From the NCBI RefSeq assembly GCF_026262505.1, contig NC_067207.1, positions 7,386,252 through 7,450,251 on the forward strand: a stretch of 64,000 nt of DNA, given 5' to 3'. The DNA is from Trichomonas vaginalis G3 (Eukaryota > Parabasalia > Trichomonadida > Trichomonadidae). Every line of letters starts with the position of its first letter. Position 1 is the stretch's first letter. The translations under genes were made by a program, and so were the position numbers. The notes beneath the pieces were generated by a model that had not been told where the DNA came from, made no database searches, and saw only the letters and a program-made list of their open reading frames with translations. Below are positions 58,480-64,000 of the stretch, one piece after another.

Positions 58480-60140
58480 AGTCAGTTCAAGAACAACTTA
58501 CTGACCTGCTGCCAAAATCTGCTCGATGGAAGCTGTCGTTATGCCAATCTGAGGAGCCCCAGCAGTTTCATCGACAGAATCTTCAAAAGAGCATCTTCCG
58601 TGAAAAGTGCTATTGGTTTGTAAACTTCTTTGCTTTCAATTCATCTGGACCGTCTCTGTCACCAGTATATTGTATTTGTACAGTACCAACAGTTGAAATA
58701 CCACCCATAAAGTCTTCTGAGTCAGCAAATGGAATGCCAAGCCAAAAGTTTGAACGGTCTCCATTTGTATATTGAGTTTTTTGACTCCTGTATGAGTCCA
58801 TACTTTCACATATGGCATAATAGAACTTTGCATTTCAGGTTAATGGTCGTTGTGAAGTTGTTGTTAAAGTTCATAGCATCTAATGTCAAGTTGTATGACC
58901 TCATATCCTCAACTGTAGAATATTCTTCTCTTGGATAATATTTGCCATCTATGTTTATATGATATTTAATACCGGGGTTGTAGAAACAAGAATAGTCATT
59001 TATAGTTCGTCTGAACAGTACAAACATAGTACTGCATGTTCATTGCAGTTGTTAAAGCATATATGTTTCTGCACCTGGGTCAGCACTTTGGTTTCCAACT
59101 TCACCTGCAAAGTCTTTGACAGATATTTGGTGTATAGGGACATAAGTGGAACTGAATATATTTGGCAGTAAAGCATTTGAAATATCTGGGTCCAACATAA
59201 TAGACTGCAGTCTGCTTTCTATTCTCTTGCATTCAAACTTTTCGCATGTGAACTTAACTGGGTCCAGCAGTTCCAGCAGCATTGAAATAATAGTTTACTT
59301 CATTGTTGAAGTTTGAGAAACCAAAGTCTAAGTCAACTTTGTCTTTGCAAAAGTCACAGAACTTGGCTCCACCAGTTCCAGCTACAGTAATGCTGAATGG
59401 GTCTTTGGTTTGGTGCAATGACTAAGTTATTTTTGCTTGGAGTAAGTTCGATAGAAATTTTTCCTGCCCAGTTTGGTAAGTATCTTAAAAACCTGAAGAT
59501 GAGGAAAGATGACAAAGGACTCTAAGTTTCAGTTTTACTTTAGTTGGCAGCAGTTCCATCTGAACCAGAAAGGTTAACATAAACTCCTGAAACGTTAGGG
59601 TCAAGTCTTCTTATTTTCTCAATATTTGCATACTGGTCTGTTTGTTCTCTAGCTTTGTGTTGTTACTGAGTTTCTCAAAGCGAACCATTCATAGTTTGCC
59701 CATGTTACTGTTTGAACTAAGTCAGAGTTAGAATATATCTTATATCCCATGAAAACTTCTGGAGCATATTGGTATCCGACATAGAAAATTCCATTGCAAC
59801 CTTTCTTGTCAGACAACTTGGCAGAAGGTTTTATTTCAATGTCTTGTTCCACGTATAAGAATGAGTTGTCAATAGAAATAATATGAAACTGTCGCAAGCA
59901 ATATCTACTGTTGTTGAAGAACCTTCTCCAAACTCACCTACGTTTCCATAAGAAACAGCAGTTGTATATTCGTAAGTTCCAGAACTATTTCTGACCTTCT
60001 AATGGCATTGTCGCATTCGTTATACCATTCGGAAACATTTCCGTTCATGGCATCCAAAACTGTTGCGTTATATTCTGAGCGCGTACATTTCATATGGGTA
60101 AAAATATAGAATAGTTGGATTTATATATCATAATAGAACC
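58480..60140 (-). pseudogene. Putative major capsid protein of H'
   Basis: Same gene as in H, here not split by a transposon. It has an N-terminal part near 60000-60130 and a middle with NFNNNFTTTIN and PGIKYHINIDGKYYPREEY near 58830-59000. The C-terminal part (58801-58610) has SNFWLGIPFADSEDFMGG and VQIQYTGDRDGPDELK. Total length about 550 residues, in the range of double jelly-roll capsids. At three places short blocks differ completely from H while the flanks are nearly identical. Broken in several places. Confidence 0.6.
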
Positions 60141-60895
60141 CACTCGGACCAAGCTTTACTTTGTTCTACTCTTCTTCTTTGGTGTCGCTTTTGGTAACTG
60201 CCCTCTGCTTCAAGTTGTTGCATCTTGCCTCATGTTCACCTAGTATGTTGTAAATTTCCCATGTCCTTTTTGCTTTGGGCTCTGGTCGCCCAACTCAGGT
60301 AACCTATATCCTAGAAAGATTTTGTCATAGTTTGTATTTGAGTCTTCGCGTATTGTTTGCATGACTCTTTCCTGAGTTTCCGGTTCAAGCTCTTCAAACA
60401 GAGCTTGTCCATATGGAATAAGCTCGTTTCCAAATATATATTTTTTGTAGCCATTCTGGTTTTCTTTCCATGTTACCAACAATATCTTTTGTGAATGGGA
60501 AAGCTTTTACCCAATGTTTCAGTCTTGCGTCATTTATTTCTGTAGTTGGTTTTATTTTGTCAAGGAACATGTTTTTCAATACTAACATTTCATTTGGTAC
60601 TGTCCATTTGAGTTTTCTTAAATATTCATCCTTCTCAGTTCATTGTCTGCAAAGTAAGTTTTTTATGACATTTTGTAAACTTTCGTTTGCAAGGTCATGT
60701 ACAATAGGTTCTCTTCCTTCTATCTCCCTAACTTTCTTTCTAAACTCTTCACCAAATATACCATCTCTATGGTTCTGTGTAGTTCTTTGAGATAAATGTT
60801 CTAGAACGTCAGGTGTTATATTTCCATCAGCCATGTTCATTTCATACTGGTCCAAAATATCTGCATGTTTCATATCTTTCAATGGCATTAAAAGC
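60140..60895 (-). pseudogene. H' structural-block genes, unknown
   Basis: Co-linear with 28450-29260 of H. The block opening MADGNITPDVLEHLSQ lies below 60835, with KPTTEINDARLKHWVKAFPF near 60500. The Ser/Glu/Lys tail region of the last small gene is shorter than in H. No family is recognised. A few breaks. Confidence 0.5.
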
Positions 60896-61400
60896 CGCGC
60901 TGAAAATACCAGCTATATCTGGTTCACCATTCACTTCCATTGCGTCTACAACTTCTTGGTTGTGGTTGTAAGTTTATGAACCACTATCCGGATTAGCTTT
61001 ATGACCCCATCTCATTGTAGTTCCATAGTCTGCAGAAACAAAAGTAGTTGTTTCCATATTGGTTAGGTTCTGAATGAACTTTAAACAATGTTTCATTTCT
61101 ATAGTTTTGGTGAAATTTAACCTTTTATTTCTACCGAGTTCAGCCAAAGATTGAACGTTATATGGTCGTAAGTAAAAAGGATTGTTGTATTTGCGTACAT
61201 TTTCTTTCAGTACTTCCATTCTATGCTGAATATTTTCATCTGATGTTGGAGTCTTTTGTATGTCGGCGAACATTTTTCGATATTCTTCTACTATGTCAGC
61301 CGAATTTTTCTTAGACTCTTGGAAAGATTCCATATTCCGCATACTCTTGTTGAGGGTCAAGATTTTTCGGCTGTTCCAAATCTTCATCTAGTTTGTGAAG
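60896..61400 (-). pseudogene. H' unknown gene, counterpart of 29260-29810
   Basis: A 137-residue minus-strand open stretch (61387-60974) includes ESFQESKKNSADIVEEYRKM, VRKYNNPFYLRPYNVQSLAE and TFVSADYGTTMRWGHKA. It continues the direction of the coiled-coil gene and may be its C-terminal end or a separate protein. No known domain. Confidence 0.45.
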
Positions 61401-61479
61401 TTAGTTTCCAAAGGAGGGACTTGTTCGTTTCCTTCAGGCTCTTCTAGCTGTTGTTGCTGAACTTTTCTTCCATGTCTGG

Positions 61480-63391
61480 TTGTATTTGAATTCTTCCTGT
61501 GGAGTTTCTTGTACCTCATCTGCTGGCATTTCATATATTCCGAGACCGTTTTTAACAAGTTCCTATTTAAGCCATCCGCATTCATAACCCTTTCTTCTTT
61601 CGTTCCGTCTCTTATTTTTTACGCGTTTCATGAAGATAGTTGAATTATCATTTATCTCTGACACCAAATATTCGGAGTAAATTCAGTCATGTCATTTGGA
61701 TGATATGCTATTAAATCATATCCCTTAGCGAGCTTGTATTTTCCAGGTTTGAAATTATATCCCATTTGGTGCTGAACCATAAAGCTAAATAGGTTCGGTC
61801 ATATTTCCTTCCTTGAACTTTTCTAATAGCTTCTTTATATCTGTCACTAAAGTCAAGAGTATCTGGGTAACCATAATTTTCCTTAAGCATTTTTAAGAAT
61901 TCTTGGTTTCCTTGTTCTCTACTTCTTTTATGTCCTTGCTCTGTTTGTGGTTGTTGCTGTGCAGTGTTTTGAACTGTTGGTTGTGGTGCAGTGTTTTGAA
62001 CTGTTGGTTGTGGTGCAGTGTTTTGAACTGTTGGTTGTGTGCAGTGTTTTGAACTGTTGGTTGTTGTGTTGGTTGTTGTTGGTTTTGGTGCATGCCTGTG
62101 TCTGTGTTCATGTGACGATGTAAATGTTTTAGGTAGTCCTGGTGCAGGTGCTTCTCTTGGAGGGTTTGGTGGTATATAAGTTCCACTAGCTAGTATATAT
62201 AGCACACAGCAGTGGTATATAGTTCCACCAGCTGGCACATATGTTCCATCTGCAGCATAATGTCCTACCTGACTTTTCGTTCTTAAGAAAGCATTTACTA
62301 GGTCTGTTTTGGCCTGTTGTAACTCTTTTCTTTGACTTTCCACAACAGTTGCTCTAACGGCGTCATAGGCACTTTGAACTGCCTGTCTCGTTGCTGCATC
62401 TGTTATTTTCGTCATATTTGTGCTACTTCTCTTAACTCGTTGTCGAAACCTTCAGACTTCAGTTTCTTTCCAGATGAGAAGTCGTTCCATAGTTTCACCT
62501 TACTATGAAGAGCTTCGAAGGCGTTTTAAAGTCAGCATTCATTAAAGCTTCATTTGAACTGTCTTCATCCGCTTGTATTTTTGTCCTTATTGACCCTATA
62601 AGTTGGGCTGCTTTGGCGTTGGCTTGGGCATCTAACCAGTCATTATTAGCTTTTATATATTCTGCGCTTTCATTGCCTTTTGCATGGCTGCGTCGTTATT
62701 TTTACTTTCTTGTGCTAAGTTTTCATACTTGTACGGTTTGGTTTTGCAACTGTAAAAGTTTTTCTGCCTTTACATTTTGCTTCAACTTCTTTTTTATACT
62801 CATCGCTATCCATATATGTCTTCAGGGCTTTTTGTTTTATCTCTTCATCTTTCAGTACTTTATATTGAGTAGTATGGTTTTTCAAATTTATAACATCTTG
62901 TTCCATTTTTGCTACTTCTGCTGCTTTTTCTGACACTTTTTTCGCATATTCCTCTGTACTTAGTTTCTTTCAGTTGTTCTTCTTTCTTCTTTTTCTCTAC
63001 GTTTAACTCATTGAGTTTCTTTGTGTGTCTGTCATATTCTAGTTTCTTTTCGTTTTCACTTATTTGTTTCTGTATGTCTATGTTTGACTTTTTGACATCT
63101 GTTATTTGATTTTTGAGTGAACTCAAATTCATTTGACTTTGAGGGTTATAAGCTGTTCCGTCTGCAGCTCCACCATAGCCTGCCATTTTCGCTAAAAGTG
63201 CCGCTCTTAAACCTCCACTCTTGTGCACCAATAACTCGGCTTAAAAGCATAGGGTTGCTTGACATTTGTTGCAACATAGTGGGGTCATTCATCATTTGTT
63301 GTTGCAACTGTTGTTGTGGTGTCAGTTTTACTATTGGATGTTTCAATGCTCTCTTCCTCTTACGTATATTCTTACGTAGCTTACGTGGCAT
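61480..63391 (-). pseudogene. H' large coiled-coil/Pro-Gln protein
   Basis: The gene opens at 63391 (MPRKLRKNIRKRKRALKHP). It runs through the Gln/Met-rich and coiled-coil region and the Ala/Lys helical region (about 62480-62700), then the PTVQNTA(P/Q)Q repeats (about 61960-62070), and ends in the YGYPDTLDFSDRY globular part. In H' the repeat unit is mostly PTVQNTAP and shorter than in H. A CGGTT at 62734-62738 marks the site where B landed in H. About 1.9 kb, a protein of some 630 residues. Broken in several places. Confidence 0.55.
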
Positions 63392-63657
63392 TTTAAGTGA
63401 AGTAAAAAACGGTTTTTGACAGATGTTTATATGACACTTTTTGTTCAGCACAAAAAACTACTCGGTCAAAGTGTTGTCAGTTTTGTAAAATAACCGTCCT
63501 ATCTCATTCTATAAGGGGGAAAAGGCTTCTCAAAGTATACTTCCTTGGAACGCCTGTAACTTTTCCTGTAGCGACGATAGACCCTTACTTGTCCGGACAA
63601 AGTTATACTATTTTGAGTGCCTACAAAAAAGTCAACGGCGACGACTCTCAAAAACTT
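63392..63657 (-). other. Upstream region of H' coiled-coil gene
   Basis: Near-identical to 57449-57705 of H, including one CAACGG motif. It ends where the two copies diverge, before most of the ACCGTT motifs present in H. No gene. Confidence 0.6.
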
Positions 63658-64000
63658 TTTATGGGCTAGAGGGCGCAACGCGCCTGGAAGGCCATCCCAA
63701 GAAAAAAAAAACTTCATTTATACTAAACATCTTCAGGCTAGAGGGCGCAACGCGCCTGGAGGCCCACTGCCTTTTTTTTTTTTTTTTTTTTTTTAGTGTT
63801 AATAAAAAAATGATTTTTGTATTAAATTTACAGAATAAATGTAATGTATGTAATAAATAGCAATTTGCAGGAGAATATATGGTAAATCTAAATCGAACAA
63901 ATGATATGAATAAAGCCTTTGAAAAAATAATTTGCAAAAAATTGTGGGAAATATGATGGTGATTTTTCGATAACAATAAAGTTTTGAATGCATAAAAAAA
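63658..64000. other. Right flank: 25-bp hairpin repeats, poly-T and AT-rich DNA
   Basis: A 25-bp sequence beginning GGCTAGAGGGCGCAACGCGC occurs at 63664-63688 and 63736-63760, 72 bp apart, each with a GGCGC-AAC-GCGCC hairpin. A 23-base T run covers 63772-63794, and AT-rich sequence follows to the end. The minus strand can be read as VAPSS-containing frames through the repeats, but I do not call a gene. Confidence 0.7.

Larger units (their letters stand above)
57892..63657 (-). mobile_element. Polinton H': second copy without insertions A and B
   Basis: Co-linear with the three H pieces in the order 3880-4841, 27115-31162, 56794-57720 and lacking both 22- and 26-kb insertions. High identity overall, but with local blocks that differ, notably in the capsid gene. 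It ends abruptly at about 63657 inside the upstream region of the coiled-coil gene. Broken, with roughly a dozen or more small breaks. No terminal repeat of H itself is visible in the window. Confidence 0.85.

Noticed and set aside
63772-63794. Poly-T run as the tail of a retroposed sequence
   Set aside because: No matching body, no flanking duplication seen, and similar homopolymers are common in this DNA.
1-64000. tRNA, rRNA or conserved host protein genes
   Set aside because: None seen. All recognisable coding sequence belongs to Polintons or mariner.

Overview
The window is AT-rich eukaryotic DNA made almost entirely of mobile elements. The best guess for the organism is Trichomonas vaginalis or a close trichomonad. 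It holds two copies of a 1.3-kb mariner of the Tvmar type (D34D transposase, TA target duplications) and several Maverick/Polinton elements, and both families are known to be hugely expanded in that parasite. I see no convincing host gene, tRNA or rRNA.

The layout is a nest. A host Polinton, here called H, is read on the minus strand and lies in three pieces (about 3880-4841 and perhaps further left, 27115-31162, 56794-57866). It is split by two later insertions. Element A (4842-27114, 22.3 kb) sits in the capsid gene of H. Element B (31163-56793, 25.6 kb) sits in the coiled-coil gene of H. A and B are sisters: both begin AGTTAGTAT, share an 80-residue gene next to the terminal repeat, and share a palindrome built on AGATCT. 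After a 25-N gap, a second copy of the H region (H', 57892-63657) runs without either insertion, so it shows both empty target sites: ACATA for A and CGGTT for B.

Element A is a conventional Polinton by content: terminal inverted repeats of about 0.85 kb, protein-primed type DNA polymerase B (about 18.2-22.1 kb), a capsid-like gene (23.9-25.4 kb), a small membrane protein and several unknown genes. It is broken in many places. The first 20-25 kb of the window look like poor consensus sequence as well as, or instead of, old decay.

Element B is the unusual one. It is a giant palindrome flanked by a clean 5-bp target duplication. I find no polymerase or capsid in it. Each arm carries, from the tip inward, a small gene split by a mariner, the 80-residue gene, a 265-residue gene, a 49-residue gene and then kilobases of tandem repeats. 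The ~159-bp monomer combines the tail of the 49-residue gene (EEIPYENS), a perfect GGTTAGATCTAACC palindrome and other small inverted repeats. A 38-bp cassette of two GC-rich hairpins appears in about a quarter of the monomers. The orientation flips at a unique centre with three 86-bp repeats (about 47402-47716).

The last 340 bases leave H' and hold two 25-bp GC-rich repeats, a poly-T run and AT-rich DNA.
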